A DNA stretch of 64,000 bases, from NCBI GenBank assembly GCA_000499405.2, contig HG738138.1, forward strand, positions 10,972,888 through 11,036,887, read 5' to 3'. The notes under the pieces are model-generated. The model was not told the DNA's origin. It worked only from the letters and a program-made list of their open reading frames with translations, and searched no databases. Position numbers and translations under genes: made by a program. Of this stretch, positions 51,074-61,932 are shown piece by piece. Position 1 is the stretch's first letter; every line of letters starts with the position of its first letter. This DNA is from Onchocerca volvulus. Its lineage: Eukaryota; Nematoda; Chromadorea; Rhabditida; Onchocercidae.

Positions 51074-51600
51074 CTATTCGGAGATTCTTGAATGTCTATT
51101 GATTCTAGTCTCCAAAAGTTTTCGAGTCTTAATTAATAGTAGCCTTAGCGGTACACACCAAATTTTGTGAAGAATACTACTTTGACAAAGTTTAATTATA
51201 TCTCCACTTCCTGCAATCACGGGACCAACCATTGATTGTATAAACATGTGACCTGAACTCAATTCTTGTGCATCTTGCAATCTGATAATCTTAAGGAAAT
51301 AGTCTGCTCCGATGAATATGTCGGGTTTCTCCCAATGATTTGTTAATTCTTGAATTTGAATCTCTTTTGGTGTGTCCACAACTTGCAATTTATTGGTTAG
51401 GTGTTCAACTACATTAATACATACTCTTATAACGTCGTTTTCCGTTGTCTGCACGGTCAATTGTGTAGAAGCCGAGGGACAGAGCGTTGGGTTCCTTATG
51501 CCAAATGAAGTTATTTTCATAATTTGTTTGTCTGATTCTGTCAACTTCAATTGATGCGATAACTTCTGAAAAATGAAGGAGAGTTGTGAACCTATGTCGA
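51074..51600 (-). pseudogene. BEL/Pao aspartic protease region
   Basis: The frame contains DIGSQLSFI (active-site Asp near 51598) followed by KITSFGIRNPTLCPS, IFIGADYFLKII and SGHMFIQSMVGPVIAGSG, all typical of the BEL/Pao protease segment. A TAA at 51608-51610 lies just upstream in the same frame, and a one-base frameshift separates it from the knuckle region. Confidence 0.85.
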
Positions 51601-51651
51601 ATTGTGCTTAGACCTTCATTTGTCGTTGAGGTTGAATTGGATTAAAAACTT

Positions 51652-52101
51652 TTACTTCCTTGCATAAGAGTAAAGTCTCCTTTGTTGTTTCCGTTCGAGT
51701 GGTGTAGACTGATTATAAAGGGAAACTGAACAATCTTTTTCATGAGGAATTTGGGGATTTTCGCGATCATCCTTGATTTCGGAATGAATCAAACTGTTTG
51801 ATGAAACTGTACTTTTATTATCGCATAAGGCACTATTGTGGGGGTTTTTGCAATAAAAACATTGTTTTTTGATTTTGCATTTTTCGCTGTTGTGACTGTC
51901 TTTAAAACAGATCAGGCAGTTCTTTAGAAACTTGAGACGATTCCTTCTATCATTAGTAGTTGGGTAGATAGCGCATTCGCTATCACAATGATCTCGAGTA
52001 CAGAATGTACACGGCCTTCTACTTAGACTGAGTTGTGATAAGTGTTCATTGCTTCGAGCTGCAGATGATGAGAGTTTTGGATTATTCTGTGCAGTCGACA
52101 A
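51652..52101 (-). pseudogene. BEL/Pao Cys-His knuckle region of gag
   Basis: It has CTFCTRDHCDSEC, CLICFKDSHNSEKC (CX2CX4HX4C) and CFYCKNPHNSALC, the nucleocapsid-like knuckles that bind RNA in gag. It ends through a frameshift into an early stop near 51652. Confidence 0.85.
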
Positions 52102-52299
52102 TGCTGATGTTTCTCATGGATTATATCTCGGTTTTTGTCCTAATTTGCTAACTGTAAGTTTAGTGTCCGTAAATATGGAAGGATGCTGACAAGTGTTGAC
52201 TTGTTGTGTTACATGAACTATATTCGATAGAAAGTCTCTAAGTTTTGAAACTGACCAAGCCATTTCTACTTTCTTTTGAGTATATACCTTATTCAAAAT

Positions 52300-53154
52300 C
52301 TACACTGGTAACTTACTTTCTATTGTAGTTTCGATACTTGAATGTTCCATGTTCTCTCCTAAGGCTTCCAATTGGCGTAGCACTCGTTCTACATTTTCAA
52401 TCGTGGTCATCCATTCTTTTTCATTCCTTTTGATGGCTTGGAGTTCGCTGTATAATATCGTCTTTATTGTTGAAGGGTCTCCATATTTATCTCTCAGCAG
52501 TCGCCTAATCACTTCGTAATTTTCAGGCGCTATTTCATAGCCTGATACGACTTGCAGAGCATTACCTCTAAGACATGAAAACAAATAATTCAATTTTTGG
52601 ATTTCGGGAATCGTTTGTGAATGGACTGCTGCATCGAAACTGCTCCAGAATTGTCGCCATTGTCTGGGATCACCATTGAAGGTAGGTAGAGATAATTGAG
52701 GAAGATTGACAGTAGGATTAGAGGAAGGGATTGATCTTTCCAGTTCCTTGTTGTTTCTCTTAAATAACTGCTCTAATTTTTGCTCGGCATCATCCTTATA
52801 CCTTGCTAACGTTATCAGCGCTTCTTTCCCCTCATGAATTATTTGGAATAGTCCATGCTCGTTCTCTGTGACCTGTTCGAAAGCCTTTTCTTCATCTTCC
52901 TTTTTCTTTGTTGCAGTGATGGTTTGGATGTATTTAAGCCATGTATCATAAGCATTTTCTAGCTCCTTGACACATAACTGGACTCTATCGAATTTTTCTG
53001 TGAGCACTTGCTTCCTTGTTGTGTAAAAGATTCCAAGTTGATCTAACGAGAAGTTTGGATCCGGAGATTCGAATTCTAAAGAGTTTGTCTCTTTAAGAAG
53101 AAAGGTCAACCTGGCTCTGGGTGGTTGGATACTGGCAATAATGCTACTTGACAT
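52300..53154 (-). pseudogene. BEL/Pao gag N-terminal region (DUF1759-like)
   Basis: A 284-codon frame from ATG 53154, just after the primer-binding site. It has a coiled-coil-like Glu/Lys-rich first half, then LSLPTFNGDPRQWRQFW, LNYLFSCLRGNALQVVSGY and LRDKYGDPSTI, the DUF1759 signature. A TAG at 52300-52302 stops it after KLPV. The same frame continues with VYTQKKVEMAWSVSKLRDFL and then meets a TGA at 52114-52116. Confidence 0.9.
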
Positions 53155-53160
53155 CGTTAC

Positions 53161-53179
53161 CTCACCTCGTCGGGCACCA
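53161..53179 (-). other. Primer-binding site of the BEL/Pao element
   Basis: On the minus strand, eight bases after the 5' LTR, TGGTGCCCGACGAGG begins. TGG pairs with the CCA end of a tRNA, as in LTR retrotransposons. I did not identify the tRNA. Confidence 0.65.
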
Positions 53180-53187
53180 ATAAATTT

Positions 53188-53826
53188 TGTCGTGAACTTT
53201 TCTCAATTGTGGAGAGTGATGTCAACTAATAGCCAAATATCACCAGTGAGTCTAGGCGATTTGATTGTTGCGTTAGTCGATTAGCTTCCAGAAATCTTCG
53301 GATCTGAATTGGTTTGGATTGCGTTGAATTGTATCGATTTGAGGTCGCTTGTGTTGAATTGGTGCGTTGAGTTTGCTTGACTTTGTGTTGTGTGGAGTTG
53401 CGTTGATTTGGGTTGTCGAAAGGTTGAATTGTAGCACCTCAAACTTGGGTAATTAAACCTTTATCATGAAACGTTGATAATACGACAACGATAATGACAA
53501 TGACTGTTACAATGTCAGTTATATCAACAATTCCAATGATCCTAAAAGAGACTAAAATCCTGACCTACTAAATATCTAACCTTGAGACAAAAAACCATAA
53601 AAATGAGGCTATACTGAGGATTATGCTTATTTATAGGGACATGACAATGACCGAATTTGACCTACAATGAAGCGCCATTAATAATACATGAGACCGCGCC
53701 TTTATTGGCGCGTAGAATAGACTACAACATTTGAATTATTGGTTACATATTAAGATAACAATTCAGCACAACAAAAATGGTTGAATTAAACAATTGACAT
53801 CTCGGGATTTCTCGGAATTTCCGACA
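53188..53826 (-). repeat. 5' LTR of the BEL/Pao element
   Basis: 639 bases, one mismatch to the other LTR (T at 53359). It precedes the primer-binding site and gag on the minus strand and should carry the element's promoter. Confidence 0.95.
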
Positions 53827-54462
53827 GCAAATGCATCTTCCTTTCATCTTTATCAAAAGCTGAACTAATTAATTTCTTTAAATACATTTGACTCAAAGTA
53901 TGACAAGTGAAATAAACAATGTTTGTGCTATATTATCTTCAGAAGAAGATAACTTCATCCTATAATACAGATTTCTCTTTTAATTTTGCTTACATCGTGA
54001 AAACTGTCAACAATTATGCCACAGTATTTGAATTCGAAATGCAAGAATGCTCTGTAAATTGGTGACTGTGTCGAAATATATTTGATATATTATTCGATTT
54101 GTTCATTTTACTTCTCCTAATTACCAATAATTACAATTTTTCTGTGGTATATTGTCATTTCAATTTAATTATTTCGATAAATTCCTGTAAAAAAAAAAAA
54201 GTGATGGTACCCAGTGTTCCAACTATTTATGCTGATAAAGTAATGGGGTGGATGATAACAAAACATGGGAAAAGTATTTCCGGACGTTTCAAATAAGCAG
54301 AAGTTGTCATGCAATCCTTAGCTGATGATATTATTCTGATATCGCGAATTTAATTTCACGTCAATCATATATAATTTTAAGTTTAACTCGAACCCTAACT
54401 TGATTAGAGAATAATTAAATTCTTACATTTTCTCAGAAATATCTGATATATGACACAATTTT

Positions 54463-54560
54463 GATTTGTCATAATTTATATTCAAGAATTTATGCAGATG
54501 TTTGATAAGTCGGATTATCAAATATCGTTTATTCTTGAATATAGATCATGATAAATCAAA
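54463..54560. repeat. Imperfect long inverted repeat
   Basis: Arms of about 46-49 bases, roughly four-fifths matching, share TTTGATTT, TATATTCAAGAAT and TTTGATAA around the short centre GTCGGA. It looks like an aged foldback or MITE-type element. No coding. Confidence 0.75.
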
Positions 54561-54733
54561 TTATTTATATTCAAAAAGAAATCTCTCATCATCTTTTCCT
54601 AGACTGAATATGCTTTCTTGTCAGCAATTTATCAGTCAGTGCTATCAGTCAGTCATTTACTCACAAATATTTTCACAAATCTGTTCGTAGAAATTATTGA
54701 ATTTGAAATTAATTTTTTTAAAAGCTTATTTTC

Positions 54734-54940
54734 TCCAGTGGCAATCATTCTTGCGTGATCGTTTACGGATCAAAACGGTTTGCACCATCTCATGGAAGTA
54801 CAACTCACATTCCATCGGCAAATCGACAAAACTTCAGATACACAAGCGGCCATGATCATGATAACCATGACCCTACTCTGCCCCCATCCATGATCCCGCC
54901 TACTGACTTCACTTGCCCGAATTTTTTCGTCTTTTAGCAT
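54734..54940 (+). other. Possible orphan terminal exon
   Basis: After TTCTCCAG (ends 54737) an open frame of about 66 codons, with a composition unlike its surroundings, contains CVIVYGSKRFAPSHGSTTH and a His/Asp/Pro-rich end, then a TAG at about 54938. I could not find an upstream exon to join, and I do not recognise the sequence. It may be a last exon of an undetected gene or chance. Confidence 0.25.
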
Positions 54941-57900
54941 CGATATACTCACTTGTATCTATTTTTTATAATTGATTATTGATAAATAAATAAATAAATC
55001 AATCAGTTAATCAATTAACTAGGAAATAGATATATTAGATAGACATAATTGTTATTTACAAATAAATATTAGCTCCAAGTTTTAGAATGAAATAAAGAAT
55101 TAAAAAAAAAAGTTTCGGAACAAACATTATTTAGCTTTCTTGCTTTTTTTTTCCGTGAAATCTTCGCTAGAAGTGTTTAGCTTGTTTAGTTTTCATCTTG
55201 CATAGCATGCCTGTCGATTGAAACGAACAGCTGCACGTTAAACAAGATTGAATCGTCAAGACTAAGATCGTCAAAAGTTGGTGAAATAGTAGAGCGGTAC
55301 TAATCATAGATCTTCAAGAGAAACTCCGAAAATATTGATCAGGTTTCTTTGCCTAATTTAATTGATTTCTTAATTGTTTAGTTTCAGTCGAATTATTGGT
55401 AGTATTAGTAGTATTTTTTCTTGGCCTAGTTTATGATATTGTGATTGGGACAAACGGTCTCCACTACATTAGCATATTTTATTCGTTCATATTTTTACTG
55501 AATATTAAGGCAATTACATTACATCATTTAAATCCAATGCTTATTCCTAAATCAAATTAATGGGAAAATTATGCGATGAATTTCCTCTTGAAAATTTGAA
55601 AATCTCGAATTTTCGATTTTTTTTTTCTCTCATGAAGTCATATTGTTCAAACAGCTGTGTAATCCATATTTTTATTTGTTTCACATCATCCGTCAAAAAT
55701 ATGGGATCCATAGTGTTTTCTTAGTTTGAGAGAACAAACGATAGGAATTGGGACAGGAGATAAATTCGAGAATGAGAAATGGAAGAAGAAAATTTATTTC
55801 TCAACAAGATTTTTTTTTCAGCCTTTTTTATTTTTTTGCTCTTTGGAAAGCATATTAAAATACTACTCAAATTTCAAAATTCCCACTGAAACAAATCAAT
55901 AAATGCTTAAATCGTTCTTTCAGTTGTTTCCAGTAAAATGAATTGATATCTTGTACTGCTCTTCATTTATATCGGTCAAATTTTGAACTTCAATTGAAAT
56001 TCAATCAGTAAATCAACATATCTCATCTAATCTTTATTTGTCATCATTTGGAATCTTAAAATTTCAAGAATCGAGTAAATGAATGTCAAAGAAGCTTTCA
56101 GAATTTAAATTTAATTTAAATTTAGGAAAGTCATATTTCCACACTTTGTCGATAATAAAATAGATGAATTTCTGTTAAAAACCAAATCGAATTAAAAAAA
56201 AATATCGTTAAAATTATTTAATAAAATTAAAGGAAGATCCTAGAATTGTATTTGTTCAAAGATTAATGTTTTCCGCTCTTTTTGTGTAATAATTGCAAAT
56301 TGTAAAATTCCACAGATTTTGACGCTAATTTTTTCTAATATTGTTCATCATTCACATGATTCAATAGAAATTCTTTAACTTACAACTCCATTAACTTTTG
56401 CTAAAATAGGACAAGTAAAGTTTTTTTTTTAATTTTTTTCTTATGACATAAACCTCTTTGCAAAAATCTTCGTAAAGAGAAAATTAAGACGAAGTGACTT
56501 CATAGTAAATTACTCCCCAAAAGTGTAAAAGACAATAATTTACTGATCAATAAACTTTCCCCTCTTTTTATTGTTTTTTTTTTTTTCTAAAGGTACTATT
56601 AATTATAGCTATTTCAGGTATTTCCAATAAGAAAAGAAAAAAGAAAGTATTTCGTATTGCATAAAATGATATCATAAAGCTTGTACAAATATGATAAAGA
56701 TGCTGTTTATTTTTATCATAACTTGCATGATTTTTTTTTTCGGGATCGTTTGTTATCAGCGGCTGATGTGATATTTTCATAAATCATGATGATTAATGAA
56801 TATCACCGTTAAAATCGATTGAACTATTTCATTGCGTTAAAAAATTCCTCACGACGTTTAGTTCATCAAATATTACTTTCAACTCAATTCTTTTTTTTCG
56901 TTTTAGTTTCTGTCTTGTATTTCTATGCAAAAAAGAAGAAAAAATTACTTCAAAAAAAAGTACCTTAAATTAGGGAAAGGAAAAGTCTCGATATTTAATA
57001 TAAATCTGCTAAATTCGATTACTTTCCTTGATTTCCACATTTCTTTTCTTGATGACTTCTACGAATGTTAAAACGTTTTTGCTTTACTTAATAAGCTATT
57101 TGCTCGATTATATTATTATTTCAGTTAATACATGATTCATATATTTCTGAAGAAATAAATAAATCTTTGAAATAAAATACTGAAATGAACCGGTTTAACA
57201 ATCTTTAATTTAATCTCAGTTCTAGCCATCCACTCAACTACATCATCTTTATATTGTTTACCTAATATTTATCTTACTTGAATCATTTCTTCTACTTGCT
57301 TTACTTTTTATTTTAGTTTTCTTATTTTGATTATTTTTGAAAGAAAAAAAAAAGTAAAGCAAAATAAATGCAGCAGGAATTACAAAAAGAAAGTGATAGT
57401 AATTAATCAAAAGAAACAAACAATATATGACGAAATTTTCGGAATGAAATGAAAAAATAAATGAAAGGAATAGCATCAGAAATGCCTTTTTTTTTTTCCT
57501 TTCGTTAGCGTTTAGTTAAACATTTCAATAAATAGCATGAAATGACAAAAGAGAGAAAAGGTTGGGGAGAATTCTGATTGAATGCTCCAACAACAATTAC
57601 TATTTGTATGTTTAAAATCGATTTCAGTATCTTACATTGATACTATTTGATTTTTTTATGATTCCCAATTAAATAAGAAATAAATGAAAGATTTTTGAAA
57701 TTGGAAGTATTTTTTATTGAAATTCATACCAAAAAATGAATGAACATCATCAATATTGTTTCGAATTACAACAGAAAAATGGGTAAGGGAAAAAGAGTAA
57801 AACAGGTGAGAGGAGAAGGGTCGGGACAGCGAACATATCGACAGGTAAAAGCGATCTGAAACATACTTTTTATCAACTATGAAACGATTTCGTTCCTTTT

Positions 57901-57977
57901 GCTCTCACGTATGAAGCATATGTTGTTAATTTCAGAATAAATTAGACTAATTTTTTTTTTCTTCTAAATTTAGCTAA

Positions 57978-60900
57978 ATGTCGGGTTCAACAACGCCGCA
58001 GAGACGCTTATCACGCCGACTTACACATACCAAAATTGTCAAAGAACTTTTGGTAAGATAATTTTTTTAAGTTCAAAAGCTTATTCTTCTTCTTTTTTTT
58101 TTCTAAATCAATCGATAGCAGAGAATAAGTTAGAAGTAAAAGTAGTATCACATGTATGAATCTGTTTTAGCTGAAATTCGAATTTCCATTCAAAATTAAG
58201 CAATAATCAAATTTGATAAACTCTTGAGCATGTTAATTTATTAAGTTTTATAATTTTTTTAAATTACTTAATGATGGAAAATAGGCGGGAAATTGTGAAA
58301 TTTTCTTTCTTTTTTCCTTTTTTTTTTTTTTTTAAGAATTTGGAAACAGATAAAGTTGTTGACATGGATCATGGCGAGCAAGCGCGTCGAGAAGGTCGTT
58401 TCGTTTTTGAATGTTCTTGGGAAGTGGCTAACAAAGGTAATTACTAACTTTTTCTATTAGTATTTAATATGAAAAGATATTTATTAGTTAACGACACATG
58501 CATATTTGTTTTATATCAGGTGTTAGGAAAATCTCCAGATCTTTTATCCGGAATAAATAATAATTCACATGTGAAAATGTTTATTTTCCATAAGTTTGGT
58601 TACAATATTTAATTAAGCGGAATTATTTTCTGTAATATTAATCGATTTTACAGTCGGTGGAATATATACAGTATTGCGAACAAAAGCATCGGTGACAACT
58701 GAAGAATTAGGTGATCAATATTGCATGTTGGGTCCATACAATGAAGAACGAGTGAAATTAGAAGTATGTTTTGTCAACGTCATCGTAGTATGCTGATATA
58801 AATTGATATTACTATTATTTGTTTGTTTTTCTTTCCTTTTTTATTTTAATTTTATCAAATTTTAGGTTGAAATTTTACAACCTGACTCTTCACCATTGAA
58901 ATATGCTTTGGATCAATTAAGAGATCTCGGCTTTAAGGTATCACTATCCTATTAATCATATTTTATGGCATTTTTGTATTTGCCCCCTTTTTTTTTGGCA
59001 TTTTTTAAAAAAATCAACATAATTATTTTATTAATGAGTTCGAATCAAAAAATTTCTTTTAAGGCTACTTGTGGTAGATGGCTAATTGATGGCTATCCAA
59101 GAGTAGTACTATTTGATATAGTTTCGGCTGCTTGGAAGCTTGATCAATGGAAACAAGAGGTTTTATTTCATAATAATTAAAAAATAATCAATTGAAATTT
59201 TCGAATTGCAAAAGTTTCAACTGCATCCCGTACAGTTTTTTTTTTTCTTATTTAAATTATGAAACTATCATGTCTGTATTAATCACTATCGATAATTAGT
59301 CATTCGACAAAATGTTTCTATTATCAATTCTTTAATTATTTATTTTAATCCATCAATTAATTTAAAAATTGTGCATAGTTCATTTTTTGAAATAATCTGT
59401 TTTTGGTAATATATTAGTATGATTGATTTTATCAAATAATTATCATAGTGTTTTAGATTTGGGATTCATGCAAAATCGGTATACCGTATCATGATAGCGA
59501 ATCGAATGATGCCGTCATACTGGGTTTTATGGTTGCAATATTCATTCAGAAGGTTGATTTTTCGTTCTTTTTCTGATCATAAAAAATAATGCAAAAGTAA
59601 GCTTTATCTATGATAATTTTGGAACTAATTTAATTACAGAAAAAGAAAACGAATTTGCAAAATTTTATTATAGTATATATATGCGATCGAAGATTATCAA
59701 CCATTGTGTGTAGCTCATTTTCATGAATGGCAAGCAGGTATTGGTCTTATTTTATCAAGGTAAATAATTACAATATTTTTTTTCAAAAATAAATTCTTTA
59801 AATACATGAGTATTCTGCTTATTAGTCGTTTCTGTTCCAAAAAGTTTCTATTTATCAATCTTCTCATATATTATTCCATATTAATGGATTAATAGCGAAA
59901 ATCTGTTTATTTTTCTTTTTTTCAATTTATTAATAAATATTTCTCTTGAAAAATTTTCAAGTATTAGAATTCATATTTAAGTAATTTACGCAACTGCTAA
60001 TATATACTTGTTAATAAGAAGTTTTCTATTATAGATTACGACGTTATCGTTATCATCGAATCGTAGAATTGCACGATAACTAACTATATCGAGTATTTAA
60101 ATTAAAATACTTTCAAATTTGTTATGTTAGAATTAGCAGCTTCTTACTTCAGACTATGGAAGACGAATGTTTCAACAATTTTTACAACACATGCTACCTT
60201 ACTTGGCAGATATCTTTGTGCTTCCGGAGCAGATCTATACAATAATATTGATAAGGTTTGAAATTCTTTTTTTCATTCCCAATTTTCATCGCACGAAATA
60301 CAGACCATATCCATCTATTTAAGCATTCATTTCAAATATGAAATATCACATTTTATTTTATTCAGTAATAAAATGTCATGTTTTTCAAAACAATCATGCT
60401 AAAAAAAAAAAAATAAAAAAAAATAAAAAAGAAAAAAAAACCAATATTAAGATCAACTGAAACATTGATAAAATGATTATGTAACTTAAACTTATTCCAT
60501 CTAATTTTGTTATTTGAAATATAAAACAGTATAGAATGTTATTGTTTTTATTAAAAGTTTAATATGTTAAAGTATTCAGTTTTTAAACTACACTTTTAAG
60601 TGTACTGTGAATTTTTATGATAAATTTGATATGGATGAGTAAAGTAAGAAAATTGTGTACACATGCATTAAAAAAAGAGAAAAATGGTTATTTAGAATTC
60701 ATTTTATTAAATTGAGATAAATTGAGTCAAATATTTTTATTTTTCTTCTTTTTCTTTATTGATTATATAAAATTGAACTTTTTAGTTTGATGTTGATCGT
60801 GAGGCCGGAATACGTCAAATTTATCATAGATATTGTATTGAAAGAGCAGCAGCTAATTTGGCACATATTTTTACAACTGTGAGGTTAGCAATGGTCAATA

Positions 60901-61932
60901 ATTCTTAACATTTTTAATATTTATGCATAAATATTTAGTCGTCAATATAATTTAAAATATCAAATTTTATCTTATGTTTGTGTGAATTTCAATATTTTCC
61001 ATTCCAAAGTTCTAAAAAATTTTCGTTTTTTATATCAAACAAGCGATAGATCAAAGAATATACCGCATGCAAAAGTCAAATATTAATATATCAAATTAAG
61101 TTGCCTTTTTTTTCATAAACTTTAACCACAATATTTTTTGTGATGGTGATATCATCTCTTATCTTTTTGTTGAAACAAAATTTGAAAAGAAAAAATTGAG
61201 CTTAAATTTATTTTTTTAAAAACACAAAAAAACTCAGAATTTAATTGTTTTTTAGAATTTGAATTAATTAATCAATTTTTGTTTTGTTTTTCTTGATTGC
61301 AGCGAAATAACAGGTCTTGAAGCAACACATTTGATAAAACGAAAACCGGATATTTTGACACCGAATGGTTTAAATGTGATCAAATTTGCAGCTTTACATG
61401 AATTTCAAAATTTGCACGCTGTTGCTAAAGAGAAAATTCATGATTTTATTCGTGGACATTTTTATGGGTTTGTTTGATTCAGAATTTCATCGTTTTAACA
61501 ATAAAGTGTAAACTGCATCCTTAAAATTTTAAACTAACATTTGTTAATTTTGTTCGATTAAATGAAAAAATTTGTGCATTTTCATTTTCAGAAAATGCAA
61601 CTTGAACACTTCACTGTTTGATGAAATATGGGAAATCAAAACTTCGGAAGTTTTTATGCAAATTCCATAAAACAGTGTATATCGGAAATTCGTTAAACTG
61701 AATAGACATATTCCAGTATATTACATATTTAGTAATAAGCAATTGTGCTATCATTTGAAAATTGCAATACAATATATGATCGTAATTAGTCTTAATAATT
61801 AATATTTTCAGACATTATGATTTTAATTTGGATAAAACAATTTATCTATTTACGGCTGGACGTTACGAATTCACAAATAAAGGTGGTGATTTTTTCATCG
61901 AAGCATTGGCAAGATTAAATTATCTTCTAAAA
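57978..61932 (+). CDS. gsy-1: Glycogen synthase, N-terminal part (runs off right edge)
   Basis: Cytosolic enzyme (GT3 family) that extends glycogen from UDP-glucose. Eleven exons join in frame: 57978-58052, 58337-58436, 58654-58763, 58866-58937, 59064-59159, 59457-59552, 59674-59759, 60153-60255, 60786-60883, 61303-61467 and 61812-61932, giving 374 codons. Landmarks in order: a basic Ser/Thr-rich N-terminus ([14 protein letters not shown]), [18 protein letters not shown] with the UDP-glucose-binding KVGG loop, [92 protein letters not shown] and [12 protein letters not shown]. The N-terminal serines are placed where animal enzymes are inhibited by phosphorylation. The rest, including the second Rossmann domain, is not in the window. 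The ATG is four bases after TTTAG, a likely spliced-leader site. Confidence 0.95.

Larger units (their letters stand above)
48246..53826 (-). mobile_element. BEL/Pao LTR retrotransposon, recently inserted, internally deleted
   Basis: A 5581-bp element with 639-bp direct LTRs that start TGT and end ACA, flanked by a 5-bp target duplication (GCAAA at 48241-48245 and 53827-53831), the size usual for BEL/Pao. Coding runs on the minus strand in BEL order: gag with a DUF1759-like region, Cys-His knuckles, aspartic protease, an A17/RNase H region, integrase zinc finger and integrase C-terminus. The reverse transcriptase catalytic core (YVDD region) and the integrase DDE core are absent. There are five stops and at least one frameshift. 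The LTRs differ at one base, so insertion is recent, while the coding copy is dead, so it was probably mobilised in trans. Confidence 0.93.
53832..57977. other. Intergenic region upstream of glycogen synthase
   Basis: AT-rich with many poly-A/T runs. It holds an imperfect hairpin (54463-54560) and a less AT-rich patch at 54733-54940. The start region of glycogen synthase has a candidate spliced-leader acceptor (TTTAG, AG at 57972-57973), four bases before the ATG. No supported gene otherwise. Confidence 0.5.
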
